This document shows positions 25,823 to 35,745 of a stretch of 48,884 nucleotides of DNA, in pieces. Under the pieces are notes generated by a model that saw only the letters and a program-made list of their open reading frames with translations, was not told where the DNA came from and made no database searches. This DNA is from Flavobacteriaceae bacterium (GTDB taxonomy: Bacteria; Bacteroidota; Bacteroidia; Flavobacteriales; Flavobacteriaceae): contig JAFMLQ010000013.1 in the NCBI GenBank assembly GCA_017852075.1, positions 1 through 48,884 of the forward strand, given 5' to 3'. The position numbers and the translations under genes are program-made. How positions within the stretch are numbered: the first letter of the stretch is position 1; each line of letters begins with the position of its first letter.

Positions 25823-26311
25823 ATGTTTATGAAATCGTTTTATACCCTTTTAATTTTAGCATTATTTACACTCTCTTTTTCAGGATGCCATCTTTTTGAA
25901 TCTACCCAAGTGCCTACAACCGAAATTGAAGCTGCTTCAGCATGGTCTCAAAAGGATCTTGCACCCACCTTCCCAATATGTGAAGACATCGAGGTAGCAT
26001 CGGAACGTCAAGAGTGTTTTGAATCTGTTATTTCAAATTCAATAAGTGAATATATCATTCAAAACCCATGGGAATCTAAAGTTTTTTTTGAGGAACAAAT
26101 CAATGTGAAACTACTCATTGACAAGGAAGGAAATTTTACTTTAAAAGAAGTTTTGCGATCAGATGCAATAGATGCTGCAATTCCTAATTTAGTTGAGCAA
26201 CTAGAACAAGCCGTGAGTCAAATGCCTCAAGCGAAGCCCGCAGTAAAAACTAATGTTGGCACATATGTTTCCACTGAACTGACTCTACCCATTATGATTT
26301 TCGCAGAGTGA
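25823..26311 (+). CDS. Lipoprotein with TonB C-terminal-like domain
   Basis: The 162-residue protein has a signal sequence ending in a lipobox (LSFSGC, about residue 22), so it should be lipid-anchored. The last 75 residues resemble a TonB C-terminal domain: [19 protein letters not shown], then MPQAKPA and a final strand LTLPIMI. There is no membrane-spanning TonB anchor or proline-rich linker, so it is not a normal energy transducer. Two cysteines (in PICED and QECFE) lie before the domain. Start could be ATG 25823 or 25829. A TACTTTTA box lies just upstream at 25804. It is followed by ruvC after seven bases. Confidence 0.72.
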   Translation: MFMKSFYTLLILALFTLSFSGCHLFESTQVPTTEIEAASAWSQKDLAPTFPICEDIEVASERQECFESVISNSISEYIIQNPWESKVFFEEQINVKLLIDKEGNFTLKEVLRSDAIDAAIPNLVEQLEQAVSQMPQAKPAVKTNVGTYVSTELTLPIMIFAE

Positions 26312-26318
26312 TGCGCTT

Positions 26319-26873
26319 ATGAACGAGCATAGCATCATTTTGGGAATTGATCCAGGAACCACCATAATGGGATTTGGACTTATCAAAACCACAAAAAGTG
26401 ATATGGAATTGATTCAAATGCATGAATTGCAATTGAAAAAGTACGACAACCATTTTTTAAAGCTTCAAAAAATATTCAATCGAACTATTGAATTGATAGA
26501 CGAGTTTCATCCAGACGAAATTGCTATTGAAGCTCCTTTTTTTGGGAAAAACGTACAGTCTATGCTAAAGTTGGGTCGAGCTCAAGGTGTTGCCATGGCT
26601 GCTGGACTTTCAAGGGAAGTTGCCATCACCGAATATTCCCCAAAAAAAATAAAAATGGCCATTACTGGCAATGGAAATGCGTCAAAGGAACAGGTGGCAA
26701 AGATGCTTCAAAAACTATTAAAGATCAAAACCTTACCAACCCATTTAGATGCCACAGATGGATTGGCAGCAGCCGTCTGTCATTTTTACAACAAGGGAAA
26801 AATTGCTTCTGAAAAGTCCTATTCTGGTTGGGGGGCCTTTGTGAATCAAAACCCCAAGAAAATAAAGTCCTAG
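26319..26873 (+). CDS. ruvC: Crossover junction endodeoxyribonuclease RuvC
   Basis: The 184-residue nuclease resolves Holliday junctions. All four acidic catalytic residues are visible: D11 in GIDPGTT, E71 in AIEAPFF, and D144 and D147 in HLDATDG, with the same spacing as in E. coli RuvC. It is encoded seven bases after the lipoprotein gene and 14 bases before hemW, so the three are probably cotranscribed. Confidence 0.97.
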   Translation: MNEHSIILGIDPGTTIMGFGLIKTTKSDMELIQMHELQLKKYDNHFLKLQKIFNRTIELIDEFHPDEIAIEAPFFGKNVQSMLKLGRAQGVAMAAGLSREVAITEYSPKKIKMAITGNGNASKEQVAKMLQKLLKIKTLPTHLDATDGLAAAVCHFYNKGKIASEKSYSGWGAFVNQNPKKIKS

Positions 26874-26887
26874 TCTTTTTTTCAGCC

Positions 26888-28012
26888 ATGGCCAATCTCT
26901 ACATTCATTATCCATTCTGCAAACAGGCCTGTCACTACTGTAATTTTCATTTTTCTACAAACGCAAAGGGAAGAGATCAAATGATGGATCTTATCGAAGA
27001 AGAACTCCATATGAGAGCTAGTGAGCTTAAAAGTCCATTAGAGAGTATCTACTTTGGAGGAGGTTCTCCTTCGTTAATTTCTACCGAAAGATTGCAGAAT
27101 TTTATTGCTAGAGTAAAAAATCAATTTGATACAGTAAAGGGGGTTGAAATTACTTTAGAAGTCAATCCAGATGATGTTAACGAAGAGTATTTACAGCGTC
27201 TCAAAGCTGCAGGAATCAATCGTTTAAGTCTCGGGATTCAGTCTTTTTTTGAAAAGGATTTGCTTTTGATGCATCGAGCACACAATAAAGTGCAAGCTGA
27301 AGACGCTTTGAGAGAAGTCAGAAAATATTTTGATAATTTCTCACTGGATTTGATTTATGGAATGCCCTATTCAAGTATGGAGAATTGGCAAGATAATTTA
27401 ATCCAAGCCTTGCGCTCTGAGCCACCCCATATCTCTGCGTATGCCCTCACCATAGAAAACAAAACAGCCTTACACCATTTGGTCAAAGAAAACAAAGTAA
27501 AACTCTTGCCTGATGAAGCGGTTAATGATCAATATAATTTGCTGGTTGATCAATTAGAGCAAAAGGCTTATGTCAATTATGAATTTTCAAACTTTGGAAA
27601 GCCGGGATTCTTTTCAGTCAACAATCAGAACTACTGGAACGGAAAACCCTATTTTGGTCTAGGACCCTCCGCTCATAGTTTCGATGGAGTTGCAGAGCGG
27701 AGTTGGAATGTTTCTAACAACCACCTATACACTATAGGGGTACATAAAAAAAAGTTAGATCGAATCATTGAACGATTGAATACCAAAGATCGATACAATG
27801 AATACATCATGACCTCACTTCGAAAAAAGGAAGGGATTTCACTTGCTCATGTTGCAAATGTATTCGGAAAAACATATGTCGCTTATCTTGAGGAACAAAC
27901 AGCTAGACATCTAAGCCCAAGGAATCTATTTTGGGATGGCGATCATCTCAAAATCAGGAAGGAAGCCAAGTTTTTAACCGACGGTATTGCTGCAGATCTA
28001 TTTATAATTTAG
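26888..28012 (+). CDS. hemW: HemW, radical SAM heme chaperone
   Basis: The protein has the radical SAM motif CX3CX2C at C11, C15 and C18 in CKQACHYCNF, the GGGSPS glycine-rich segment near residue 55, and a HemW-type C-terminal domain. It resembles oxygen-independent coproporphyrinogen oxidase but has HYCNF where the true HemN enzymes carry CxFC-type spacing, so heme delivery rather than coproporphyrinogen decarboxylation is expected. The ATG at 26888 gives 374 residues and places IHYPFC at the usual position; upstream in-frame codons overlap ruvC. Its stop directly abuts that of the dipeptidase on the other strand. Confidence 0.94.
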   Translation: MANLYIHYPFCKQACHYCNFHFSTNAKGRDQMMDLIEEELHMRASELKSPLESIYFGGGSPSLISTERLQNFIARVKNQFDTVKGVEITLEVNPDDVNEEYLQRLKAAGINRLSLGIQSFFEKDLLLMHRAHNKVQAEDALREVRKYFDNFSLDLIYGMPYSSMENWQDNLIQALRSEPPHISAYALTIENKTALHHLVKENKVKLLPDEAVNDQYNLLVDQLEQKAYVNYEFSNFGKPGFFSVNNQNYWNGKPYFGLGPSAHSFDGVAERSWNVSNNHLYTIGVHKKKLDRIIERLNTKDRYNEYIMTSLRKKEGISLAHVANVFGKTYVAYLEEQTARHLSPRNLFWDGDHLKIRKEAKFLTDGIAADLFII

Positions 28013-29401
28013 TTACTCTTCTTTGCAGAGTCTAACGTAATGCTCATAAAATTTCGGAATCGTTTCGATCCCTTTAAAAAAATTGAACAAACCGTAATGT
28101 TCATTTGGTGAATGGATGGCATCAGAATCTAGTCCAAAGCCCATTAAAATAGACTTTACGCCCAATTCTTTTTCAAACATAGGTACTATGGGGATACTTC
28201 CTCCTCCGCGTTTGGGTACTGGAGCGGTGCCGAAAGTTTCAAGATACGCCTCTTGTGCGGCTTGATAGCCGATTGTATCAGTAGGAGTAACATAGGCATA
28301 GCCTCCATGATGCGTCACTATCTCTACTTCCACTCCAACAGGAGCTAAAGACTTAAAATATTGTGTGAAAAGTTCGCTGATTTCGTTCCAGTCTTGATTG
28401 GGCACTAAGCGCATAGAAATTTTGGCATAAGCCTTACTTGGAATCACTGTTTTGGCACCCTCTCCTGTATAGCCTCCCCAAATACCATTGACATCCAATG
28501 TAGGACGAATAGAACGGTGTTCTTCGGTATTATAGCCTTTTTCGCCGAGGACTTCTTTGATTCCGATTGAACTTTTAAACCCTTCCAAATCAAAAGGGGC
28601 TTTGCCCATTTCGGCACGTTCTTTCTCTGAAAGTTCGACCACCTTATCGTAAAATCCTGGGATGGTAATTTTTTTGTTTTCGTCCTTAAGCTGTGCAATC
28701 ATTTCACACAAAACGTTGATGGGATTTTGTACTGCACCTCCGTAAAGTCCAGAGTGTAAATCTCGGTTAGGTCCTGTCACACATACCTCCATATAACTCA
28801 ATCCTCTTAGACCTGTAGTGATAGAGGGTTGATCTTTGGCAATCATACCTGTGTCTGAGATGAGAATGATGTCACATTTTAATTTTTCTTTATTTGCTTT
28901 TACAAAATCTTCTAGATTGTCGCTACCTACTTCTTCTTCGCCTTCAATCATAAATTTTACATTACAAGACAAGGGTCCTTGAGAGCGCATCATCTCAAAA
29001 GCTTTGATATGCATAAACATTTGACCTTTATCATCACAAGCCCCACGTGCAAATACAGCTCCATCAGGGTGGAGGGCAGTGGTTTTGACTATCGGTTCAA
29101 AAGGTGGGCTATCCCACAGTTCCAGAGGATCTGGAGGTTGTACATCATAATGACCATAGACCAATACGGTAGGAAGATCGGGATCTACTAGGTACGCACC
29201 ATAAACTATAGGATGTCCTTCCGTAGGGATGATCTCTACCATCGGACAACCCGCCTGAAGGAGTGCGTTTTTTACCCATTGGGCGGCTTCTTGAACATCG
29301 GCAGTATGTGCAGGATCGGCGCTGATTGAAGGAATTTTTAAAAAATCCATCCATTCTTCTAAAAACCGTTGTTGATCGTGGTTCAATTTCATTTTTTTCA
29401 T
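28013..29401 (-). CDS. M20-family dipeptidase
   Basis: The 462-residue zinc metallopeptidase belongs to the M20 dipeptidase group (carnosinase/CNDP-like). Metal-binding motifs are YGHYDVQP (about residues 82-89), ARGACDDKG (about 118), the catalytic EGEEEVGS (about 150) and ISDTG (about 182). There is no signal peptide, so it acts in the cytoplasm on dipeptides. A second ATG three codons downstream could be the start. It converges on hemW and is followed upstream by tRNA-Leu on the other strand. Confidence 0.92.
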   Translation of the reverse strand: MKKMKLNHDQQRFLEEWMDFLKIPSISADPAHTADVQEAAQWVKNALLQAGCPMVEIIPTEGHPIVYGAYLVDPDLPTVLVYGHYDVQPPDPLELWDSPPFEPIVKTTALHPDGAVFARGACDDKGQMFMHIKAFEMMRSQGPLSCNVKFMIEGEEEVGSDNLEDFVKANKEKLKCDIILISDTGMIAKDQPSITTGLRGLSYMEVCVTGPNRDLHSGLYGGAVQNPINVLCEMIAQLKDENKKITIPGFYDKVVELSEKERAEMGKAPFDLEGFKSSIGIKEVLGEKGYNTEEHRSIRPTLDVNGIWGGYTGEGAKTVIPSKAYAKISMRLVPNQDWNEISELFTQYFKSLAPVGVEVEIVTHHGGYAYVTPTDTIGYQAAQEAYLETFGTAPVPKRGGGSIPIVPMFEKELGVKSILMGFGLDSDAIHSPNEHYGLFNFFKGIETIPKFYEHYVRLCKEE

Positions 29402-29469
29402 TTTACTTGAATCGCAAAGTTAACGCATGTATTTTTTTTCCAAGGGTAATTTTTATTGAAAAACTTAAT

Positions 29470-29477
29470 TATATTTG
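29470..29477 (+). promoter_or_regulatory. Promoter -7 box of tRNA-Leu
   Basis: TATATTTG is an exact TAnnTTTG match ending 10 bases before the tRNA, which puts the transcription start just before the mature 5' end. A TTG at 29456-29458 is too close to be the usual -33 box. Confidence 0.6.
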
Positions 29478-29487
29478 TCCACCTTTT

Positions 29488-29569
29488 GCGGGTGTGGTGA
29501 AATTGGTAGACACGCTAGATTTAGGATCTAGTGCTTCACGGCGTGGGGGTTCGAGTCCCTTCACCCGCA
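29488..29569 (+). tRNA. tRNA-Leu (anticodon UAG)
   Basis: An 82-base class II tRNA with acceptor stem GCGGGTG/CACCCGC, anticodon stem CTAGA/TCTAG and loop TTTAGGA, giving anticodon TAG at 29522-29524. The long variable arm typical of leucine tRNAs follows (GCTTCACGGCG region), then the T loop TTCGAGT. The discriminator is A and CCA is not encoded. Confidence 0.97.
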
Positions 29570-29583
29570 CACTATAAAAGTAT

Positions 29584-29609
29584 AAAACCTCAGTATTTAC
29601 TGGGGTTTT
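29584..29609 (+). terminator. Terminator after tRNA-Leu
   Basis: AAAACCTCAG (29584-29593) pairs with CTGGGGTTTT (29600-29609), with one wobble, and a further T follows. It lies 15 bases downstream of the tRNA. Confidence 0.8.
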
Positions 29610-29852
29610 TGCATTTTGAAAATGGAGCTATGCAACTCCCATACAATAACTTTATAAAAACCCTTAGGGCTAGTGAGGTTACGGGATTGTGAGGATGCTG
29701 TCATCCAAATGCTAGATGATCTGCTGCCTGACTCTAGGTTTCCTTATTTTGCATAGGTTTTTCTAACAGGACATTTTTCGATCAATAATTCATTATTACA
29801 GATTCTAAAAGATGAGTAAGGGCCCGTCTTCATTTGCTAGAAAAAATCATAC

Positions 29853-29987
29853 TTATTCAGGTGTTGTATTTTTTAACCATTTGAATAATTCGTTGTGAGA
29901 AATTCCAACACTCTTTCCGATCTTTATTAAAATCAATTGTGTAGAGTCTTCATACTCGAATATGCTTTTAATGTTAGGAATGCTCAA
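29853..29987 (-). pseudogene. Possible short gene or decayed gene remnant, 44 codons
   Basis: On the minus strand a TTG at 29987 opens 44 codons ending in TAA at 29853-29855. The amino acid sequence has a balanced, protein-like composition, with a central hydrophobic strand (LILIKIGK) and an amphipathic tail (ELFKWLKN), unlike random A/T-rich translation. A stop lies two codons upstream of the TTG, so it is either a very small protein or the tail of a broken gene. I do not recognise it. Confidence 0.25.
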
Positions 29988-30096
29988 TCTTTAGAGCCTG
30001 TGATCTTAATGTTTACTTCCTTAGCATTAAGTTAGAATAATTTTTAAAATGAATTTATTAATGAATCATTCACCTTTCTAGGAATCATTTTTTAAA

Positions 30097-30126
30097 TTGT
30101 GAGACTATTTTAAGTGAATACACTTT
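30097..30126 (+). promoter_or_regulatory. Possible promoter of the cytochrome/DUF1501 operon
   Basis: TTG at 30097-30099 is followed after 19 bases by TACACTTT (30119-30126), which resembles the TAnnTTTG -7 box with one extra spacer base and no final G. The ATG of the first gene is 17 bases further on. The match is imperfect. Confidence 0.3.
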
Positions 30127-30142
30127 TTCAAAATGATGGGCA

Positions 30143-32437
30143 ATGAATAAAAAAATAGCAAAAAACTTCAAGTTAAGTCTATACTTGTTTACACCCCTTC
30201 TTTGCATTTGGGGATACAAGGCTCTGATATCGGGGCCTAAAAGTGAGATGACGAATGCTAATGACTCTCTTTCGGTAAATGAATCGATTCCTGAAACGAT
30301 AAATTACAACTTTGATGTAAAACCAATTTTATCTGACAAATGTTACACCTGTCACGGTCCTGATGCGGAAGCACGTCAAGCGAATTTACGTTTAGACACA
30401 GAGGAAGGAGCCTTTGCTACAGCTCAAAACTTAAGCAGTTTGCCCATTATAAAAAGGGGAGATCCAAAGGGAAGTGCCCTTGTTTTTCACATCAATAGTA
30501 CTGACTCCAAAACCCAAATGCCTCCTCCAGATTCAAATTTATCACTAGCACCCTATCAAAAGCAAATTCTGGAAAAATGGATTGCCCAAGGAGCACCTTG
30601 GGAAGGACATTGGGCCTATCAAGTGCCTCGAATAGCGGGCATTCCTGACACGCAACAAAAGAATTGGGCAAAGAACGAAATCGATCATTTTATAGCTTTA
30701 AAATTAGAAAATAAAGGACTTGAGCCATCGCCTTTGGCGTCAAAAGAAATCATTTTGAGAAGGCTCGCCTTTGACCTGACAGGCCTTCCGCCAAATCTGG
30801 AATTGATGGATCAATTTTTAAATGACAATTCAGAACAAGCCTATGAAAAAATGGTAGATCACCTTTTGGCTCAACCCCAATTTGGAGAGCGGATGGCTTC
30901 GGTATGGCTAGATGTTGCACGCTATGCAGACACCCATGGTTATCAAGATGATCTCCAACGTATAATGTGGCCTTGGAGGGATTGGGTCATTAGTGCATTT
31001 AATAAAAACCTACCCTATGATGAGTTCATTACCTGGCAGTTGGCTGGTGATCTTTTAGACGAACCCACTTTAGAACAAATTGTAGCCACAGGGTACAACA
31101 GGAATCATAAAATTACACAAGAAGGTGGGGTCATTGATGAAGAGTATCGAGTAGAATATGTAGCTGACCGTGCAATAACCACCTCCAAAGCACTTATGGG
31201 TATCACCGTGGAATGTGCACGTTGTCATGATCACAAATACGATGCGGTTTCGCAAAAAGAATTCTTCAGTTTGTATAGTTTCTTTAATAATTTAGATGAA
31301 AAAGGTCGCATTGAATACGGAGAAACACCTGCGCCATTTGTAACTATAGATAAAAAAATAGCAGCAGAAGAACTTTCCTTCTTACATCTTCCGGATAGCA
31401 TCACCAAAGTAGAACTCATGGTGATGAAGGAAGTAGAAAATTTGAGAACAACATACACTTTAGCCCGAGGCCAGTACGATGCACCAGATCAAAAAGTTCA
31501 ACCAGGGACTCCAAACCGGATTTTACCGTTTGATGAAACCTATGCCCAAAATAGATTGGGGCTAGCAAAATGGTTTTTCGATGAAAAAAATCCTCTCACC
31601 TCACGTGTAGTGGTCAATCGTTTTTGGCAACAGTTTTTTGGGAGAGGTTTGGTGGCTACACCAGAAGATTTTGGAAATCAAGGGGCACGTCCTTCTCATC
31701 CAGAATTATTGGACTGGCTTGCAGTTACCTTTAGAGCTGAAGACAATTGGGACATTAAAAAATTTATCAAAAGAGTGGTTATGTCTGCTACCTATCGTCA
31801 AACCAGTAAAACTCTCCAAGAGACCAGTAGGGTGGATCCCACAAACATATTTTTAGCTCATTATCCAAGGCAAAAACTCCCCGCAGAAATGATTCGAGAC
31901 AATGCCCTTGTAACCAGTGGTTTACTAAATAAAACTATTGGAGGCCCAAGTGTGAAACCACACCAGCCTGAAGGGCTCTGGGAAGAAACGACCTCTGGAC
32001 AGGGGTTGACACAATATCAACCCGACGGAGGAGTTAATCGATACAGAAGAAGTTTATATACCTTTTGGAAGAGAACCGTTCCACCTCCTAATATGATTAC
32101 TTTTGACGCTCCTACACGTGATTTATGTACCGTTGAAAGACAGAAAACCAGTACCCCATTACAGTCTTTAGTTTTGCTAAATGACCCACAGTTTTATAAT
32201 GCTGCAGAAGCAATTGCTAAAAAAATTGATGAAGAAAAAACACTTCAAACGGAAAAGGAAAAAATTCATAAACTCTTTAGAACAATCACTTTGCGTTCAC
32301 CTACTGAGGTAGAACAAAAACTCTTAAACGATTATTTTGGTGCCATACTGAATGATTCGGAACAATCTTCCAAAAATCCATTGGTAGATCTGGCACTACT
32401 AATTTATAACCTGGATGAAACCACTCAGAAAAGTTAA
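30143..32437 (+). CDS. Planctomycete-type cytochrome c / DUF1549 / DUF1553 protein (PSD1 family)
   Basis: The 764-residue protein has an N-terminal signal anchor (about residues 12-28). It then has a PSCyt1 cytochrome c-like domain with a heme-binding CYTCH at C67-H71 (about 55-150), a DUF1549/PSCyt2 domain (about 165-370) with a second CxxCH, CARCH at C358-H362, and a DUF1553/PSD1 domain (about 480-745). The signature segments [13 protein letters not shown] and [14 protein letters not shown] are in the last domain. Family function is unknown; heme and export point to periplasmic redox chemistry. It is first of five genes on this strand, and its stop lies four bases before the probable start of the DUF1501 gene. 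Confidence 0.93.
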   Translation: MNKKIAKNFKLSLYLFTPLLCIWGYKALISGPKSEMTNANDSLSVNESIPETINYNFDVKPILSDKCYTCHGPDAEARQANLRLDTEEGAFATAQNLSSLPIIKRGDPKGSALVFHINSTDSKTQMPPPDSNLSLAPYQKQILEKWIAQGAPWEGHWAYQVPRIAGIPDTQQKNWAKNEIDHFIALKLENKGLEPSPLASKEIILRRLAFDLTGLPPNLELMDQFLNDNSEQAYEKMVDHLLAQPQFGERMASVWLDVARYADTHGYQDDLQRIMWPWRDWVISAFNKNLPYDEFITWQLAGDLLDEPTLEQIVATGYNRNHKITQEGGVIDEEYRVEYVADRAITTSKALMGITVECARCHDHKYDAVSQKEFFSLYSFFNNLDEKGRIEYGETPAPFVTIDKKIAAEELSFLHLPDSITKVELMVMKEVENLRTTYTLARGQYDAPDQKVQPGTPNRILPFDETYAQNRLGLAKWFFDEKNPLTSRVVVNRFWQQFFGRGLVATPEDFGNQGARPSHPELLDWLAVTFRAEDNWDIKKFIKRVVMSATYRQTSKTLQETSRVDPTNIFLAHYPRQKLPAEMIRDNALVTSGLLNKTIGGPSVKPHQPEGLWEETTSGQGLTQYQPDGGVNRYRRSLYTFWKRTVPPPNMITFDAPTRDLCTVERQKTSTPLQSLVLLNDPQFYNAAEAIAKKIDEEKTLQTEKEKIHKLFRTITLRSPTEVEQKLLNDYFGAILNDSEQSSKNPLVDLALLIYNLDETTQKS

Positions 32438-32441
32438 CGAT

Positions 32442-33908
32442 ATGGATCCACTACACGAACATTTATTGAATAAAAATCGACGTCATTTTTTGCAAAAAAT
32501 GGGCTTGGGAATTGGAGGTTTAGCGCTAGGGAGTTTGATGGATCCTATGGGTCTAAACTCCGGGCAAACTGCTTCTGATTTGCTACAAGCAGGCCCCGTC
32601 CACCTACCGCATTTTGCTCCTAAAGCGAAGCGAATCATTTATCTATTTCAAAGTGGAGGACCTTCACAGTTGGACTTGTTTGATTACAAGCCCAAATTGA
32701 ATGAAATGCGTGGTCAAGATTTACCAGAATCTATTCGCAAGGGACAACGCCTAACGGGAATGACCTCTGGACAAGCCAACTTTCCCCTCACAGGAAGTGT
32801 TTATAATTTTAAACAATACGGTGAATCCCGTGCATGGATTAGTGATTTGATGCCTTATACCGCAAAAATCGCAGATGAACTGTGTTTTGTGAAATCTATG
32901 CATACAGAAGCAATCAATCACGATCCCGCAATTACTTTTTTTCAAACGGGATCACAACAAACAGGTCGACCAAGTTTTGGTTCTTGGATGAGTTATGGTT
33001 TGGGAAGTTTAAATGACAATTTACCCGCTTTTATTGTCATGCTGTCTAGGGGTACTGGACGTCCTAACGGCCAACCACTATACTCCAGACTCTGGGGAAA
33101 CGGATTTTTAAGCTCATTGCATCAGGGAGTTCAATTTCGTGCAGGGAAAGATCCCGTATTGTATTTAAAAAATCCCGATGGAGTCTCCCGAAAAGAGCGT
33201 CGTCAAATGCTCGATTATTTAGCTCAAATGAATGAAGAGCAAGAAAAACTTTTCGGAGATCCAGAAGTTGCAAATCGCATTGCACAATATGAGATGGCGT
33301 ATCGAATGCAAACCTCAGTAACCGATGTCATGAATATTGAAGATGAACCTGATCATGTATTTCAAATGTATGGTCCCGAGGCACTTACTCCGGGGACTTT
33401 TGCAGCCAATTGTATTCTGGCAAGACGACTTATAGAAAAAGACGTTCGCTTTGTTCAACTATACCATATGGGATGGGATCAACATGATAATCTTCCTACT
33501 CAAATTGCAAAACAAGCTAAAGATGTGGATCAAGCATCTGCAGCTCTAATCATGGATCTAAAACAACGCGGACTGCTCGAAGATACTTTAGTGGTATGGG
33601 GAGGTGAATTTGGAAGAACTAATTATAGTCAAGGAACTTTAACCGATACCAACTACGGTAGAGACCATCATCCGAGATCATTCACCATCTTTATGGCGGG
33701 AGGAGGAATCAAACCCGGTTTTACCTATGGAGAAACTGACGAATTCGGATACAATGTGGTAAAGGATCCTATGCATGTTCACGATTTGCAAGCAACGATT
33801 TTAAACCAATTTGGAGTGGATCATTCCAAATTGACCTACAAGTATCAAGGAAGACGTTTTCGACTGACTGATGTAGCAGGTAACGTGATTCATTCCATAT
33901 TGAGCTAA
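32442..33908 (+). CDS. DUF1501 protein with twin-arginine-type signal
   Basis: With the ATG at 32442 the protein has 488 residues. The N-terminus carries a twin-arginine-like signal (NRRHFLQKMGLGIGGLALG), so it is probably exported folded. The remainder is DUF1501, a family in the alkaline phosphatase/sulfatase-like fold group; HMGWDQHD and GRDHHPRSF are candidate metal-binding segments near residues 345 and 410. DUF1501 genes regularly follow PSD1 genes, so the two probably act together, but the substrate is unknown. An ATG at 32415 would overlap the upstream gene and is less likely. Confidence 0.92.
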   Translation: MDPLHEHLLNKNRRHFLQKMGLGIGGLALGSLMDPMGLNSGQTASDLLQAGPVHLPHFAPKAKRIIYLFQSGGPSQLDLFDYKPKLNEMRGQDLPESIRKGQRLTGMTSGQANFPLTGSVYNFKQYGESRAWISDLMPYTAKIADELCFVKSMHTEAINHDPAITFFQTGSQQTGRPSFGSWMSYGLGSLNDNLPAFIVMLSRGTGRPNGQPLYSRLWGNGFLSSLHQGVQFRAGKDPVLYLKNPDGVSRKERRQMLDYLAQMNEEQEKLFGDPEVANRIAQYEMAYRMQTSVTDVMNIEDEPDHVFQMYGPEALTPGTFAANCILARRLIEKDVRFVQLYHMGWDQHDNLPTQIAKQAKDVDQASAALIMDLKQRGLLEDTLVVWGGEFGRTNYSQGTLTDTNYGRDHHPRSFTIFMAGGGIKPGFTYGETDEFGYNVVKDPMHVHDLQATILNQFGVDHSKLTYKYQGRRFRLTDVAGNVIHSILS

Positions 33909-33911
33909 CAG

Positions 33912-34946
33912 ATGACCACAAGAAGAAACTTTTTACAGTCTGGAATGGTTTTGGGAGCAGCATCACTCTCACCCTCACTGTTTTGGAAATGTGCCCAAGA
34001 AGATCCATTGATCGTTGGGCATGGAGACTTTAAATATAAAGTAGATCCAAATTGGGGTGTTTTAGATCGGACAAAAACACCCGTAAAGGATTGTCATGAA
34101 ATGGTACAGACTCAAAACGGAGACTTGTATCTATTGACCAATCACACCAAAAACAACATCCTTGTTTACACTCTGGACGGAAACCTAAAGAAAAGTTGGG
34201 GAACACAATTCCCCGGAGCACACGGCTTGACACTCTTTGATGAGAATGGAACTGAATTTTTGTGGATAACAGACTATGAGAGAAATCAAGTCTTCAAAAC
34301 CACATTAGATGGAAAAATTTTATTGACCATCAATGCTCCACAAGACCTAGAGGTCTATAAAGAAAAAGCAAACTTTAAGCCTACAGAAACTGCAATTGCT
34401 CCAGATGGAAGTATATACGTTGCGGATGGATATGGTGCCCAAATGATCACTCATTTTGACCCTCAGGGAAACCTAGTGAATGCTTTCGGAGGCTATGGTA
34501 CAGCACAGGCTCAATTTCAAAATGCTCACGGAATTTGTTTAGATCAGAGATTTGATAAAACCCCTACGCTTTTGATCACTGCTCGGGAACAACAAGCCGT
34601 GAAGCGGTTTAGTCTGGAAGGCGAGCATTTGAATACAATTTCGTTTCCTGGGGCAAATATTTGTCGCCCTGTGATTCACAATGACAATTGTTATTTCAGT
34701 GTACTCAAATCAACAGGAGTGAATAATGAGGATTCAGGTTTTGTTATGGTTTTAAATGATAAGGACGAGGTGGTTTCATGTCCAGGGGCAAGCTTTAAGG
34801 AAACTGCAAATGGACAGATGCATTATAGTCAAAATTTGCGTCTATTCAAATATCCTCATGATGTTTGCATTGATAAAGACGAAAATATTTACGTTGCACA
34901 GTGGAATTCTGATAACACCTACCCTATAAAATTAGAACGGGTATGA
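33912..34946 (+). CDS. NHL-type beta-propeller protein with Tat-like signal
   Basis: The 344-residue protein begins with TTRRNFLQSG followed by a hydrophobic stretch, a twin-arginine export signal. Residues about 45-340 hold repeated NHL-type units, for example ETAIAPDGSIYVADGYGAQ, AHGICLDQ and HDVCIDKDENIYVAQW, consistent with a six-bladed propeller. Such folds bind ligands or proteins or carry peptidylglycine-lyase-like activity; none can be assigned. It starts three bases after the DUF1501 stop and overlaps the next start by the ATGA arrangement, so it is part of the operon. Confidence 0.86.
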   Translation: MTTRRNFLQSGMVLGAASLSPSLFWKCAQEDPLIVGHGDFKYKVDPNWGVLDRTKTPVKDCHEMVQTQNGDLYLLTNHTKNNILVYTLDGNLKKSWGTQFPGAHGLTLFDENGTEFLWITDYERNQVFKTTLDGKILLTINAPQDLEVYKEKANFKPTETAIAPDGSIYVADGYGAQMITHFDPQGNLVNAFGGYGTAQAQFQNAHGICLDQRFDKTPTLLITAREQQAVKRFSLEGEHLNTISFPGANICRPVIHNDNCYFSVLKSTGVNNEDSGFVMVLNDKDEVVSCPGASFKETANGQMHYSQNLRLFKYPHDVCIDKDENIYVAQWNSDNTYPIKLERV

Positions 34947-35728
34947 AACGAATTCTTAGCTTGTTCATAACGCTTCTTTTTTTCGGCTGTCAACAGGACT
35001 CCAAATACATTAGATCCAACACCGTTCAACTTGCCACTCCACTGATCAAAAGCGCCTCACTTTTTGCTAGCGAATTCAATCAAATTGAAGCTCCTTTTTT
35101 AAATGCCTCTCAAAATCTTGAAGTGAACTATCTGGAGGGGAATGAAAAAGAAATTTATACTTCAAAGGAAAATATTGTATTAAATCAAATTGGAACCTAT
35201 CAGATAAGGACTATAGCCCCCCCTTTTTTACCCAGTGAATGGGTTGCTCTTGAAGTACTCCCCAAAGGAAAGACCATTAGTTCGATAAGCTGGGAAACGA
35301 ACCCAAAACCGAAATACTTTAAAGGGGGAAGTTCCGTATTAATTGATGGCAAAAGTGCCGAAATTTCATTTCATTCCAAAGGGTGGACAGGATCAAACAC
35401 TCCCTTTCAATTGCGTATTTATCTGGATAACGTAACCTATATTGATTCTCTTACCCTTGGTGTACTTTCCAATCCCTCAGCTTGGATTTATCCTACCTCT
35501 GAATTGCAAATAAAAATCCAAAATGAAAATTCGAAAGTAATAGTAAAAGAATTTGAGATTCAAGTTGATGGAAACCTCAATGCACAAAAGCATGCCTTTA
35601 TTTCTTTTGACATTGGAGAAGAAGTAAATGAGCTACAATTGGATTTTATTCCAAAAAATTTACCAGAGGAACATCCTGGGGCAGGAACACCTGCATGGTT
35701 TTTTCTCGATGAACTTATTTTATATTAA
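34943..35728 (+). CDS. Lipoprotein with Ig/chitobiase-C-like and discoidin-like modules
   Basis: The 261-residue protein has a lipoprotein signal (LFFGC at about residue 16). Residues 30-108 resemble a degenerate FN3-like chitobiase C-terminal domain. Residues 110-261 match the C-terminal module of the next protein in the operon, with YPTSELQIKI facing YPKSIRVYGR and HPGAGTPAWFFLDELILY facing HPAAGNEAWLFVDEILFW. In other proteins this pairing follows glycoside hydrolases and is thought to bind carbohydrate. No catalytic domain is present. It overlaps the propeller gene by four bases. Confidence 0.75.
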   Translation: MKRILSLFITLLFFGCQQDSKYIRSNTVQLATPLIKSASLFASEFNQIEAPFLNASQNLEVNYLEGNEKEIYTSKENIVLNQIGTYQIRTIAPPFLPSEWVALEVLPKGKTISSISWETNPKPKYFKGGSSVLIDGKSAEISFHSKGWTGSNTPFQLRIYLDNVTYIDSLTLGVLSNPSAWIYPTSELQIKIQNENSKVIVKEFEIQVDGNLNAQKHAFISFDIGEEVNELQLDFIPKNLPEEHPGAGTPAWFFLDELILY

Positions 35729-35745
35729 ATTGAACTAGTATACTT

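Larger units (their letters stand above)
29610..30142. other. Long intergenic region between tRNA-Leu and the cytochrome operon
   Basis: This stretch of about 530 bases carries no gene of normal size. It holds one short minus-strand reading frame (29853-29987, listed separately) that looks like the end of a protein, and a possible promoter at the right end. I see no integrase, and no copy of the tRNA 3' end that would mark an attachment site. Confidence 0.55.

Noticed and set aside
26828-26887. Longer hemW form starting inside ruvC
   Set aside because: The extra 20 residues have no counterpart in HemW proteins, while the ATG at 26888 gives the standard N-terminus.
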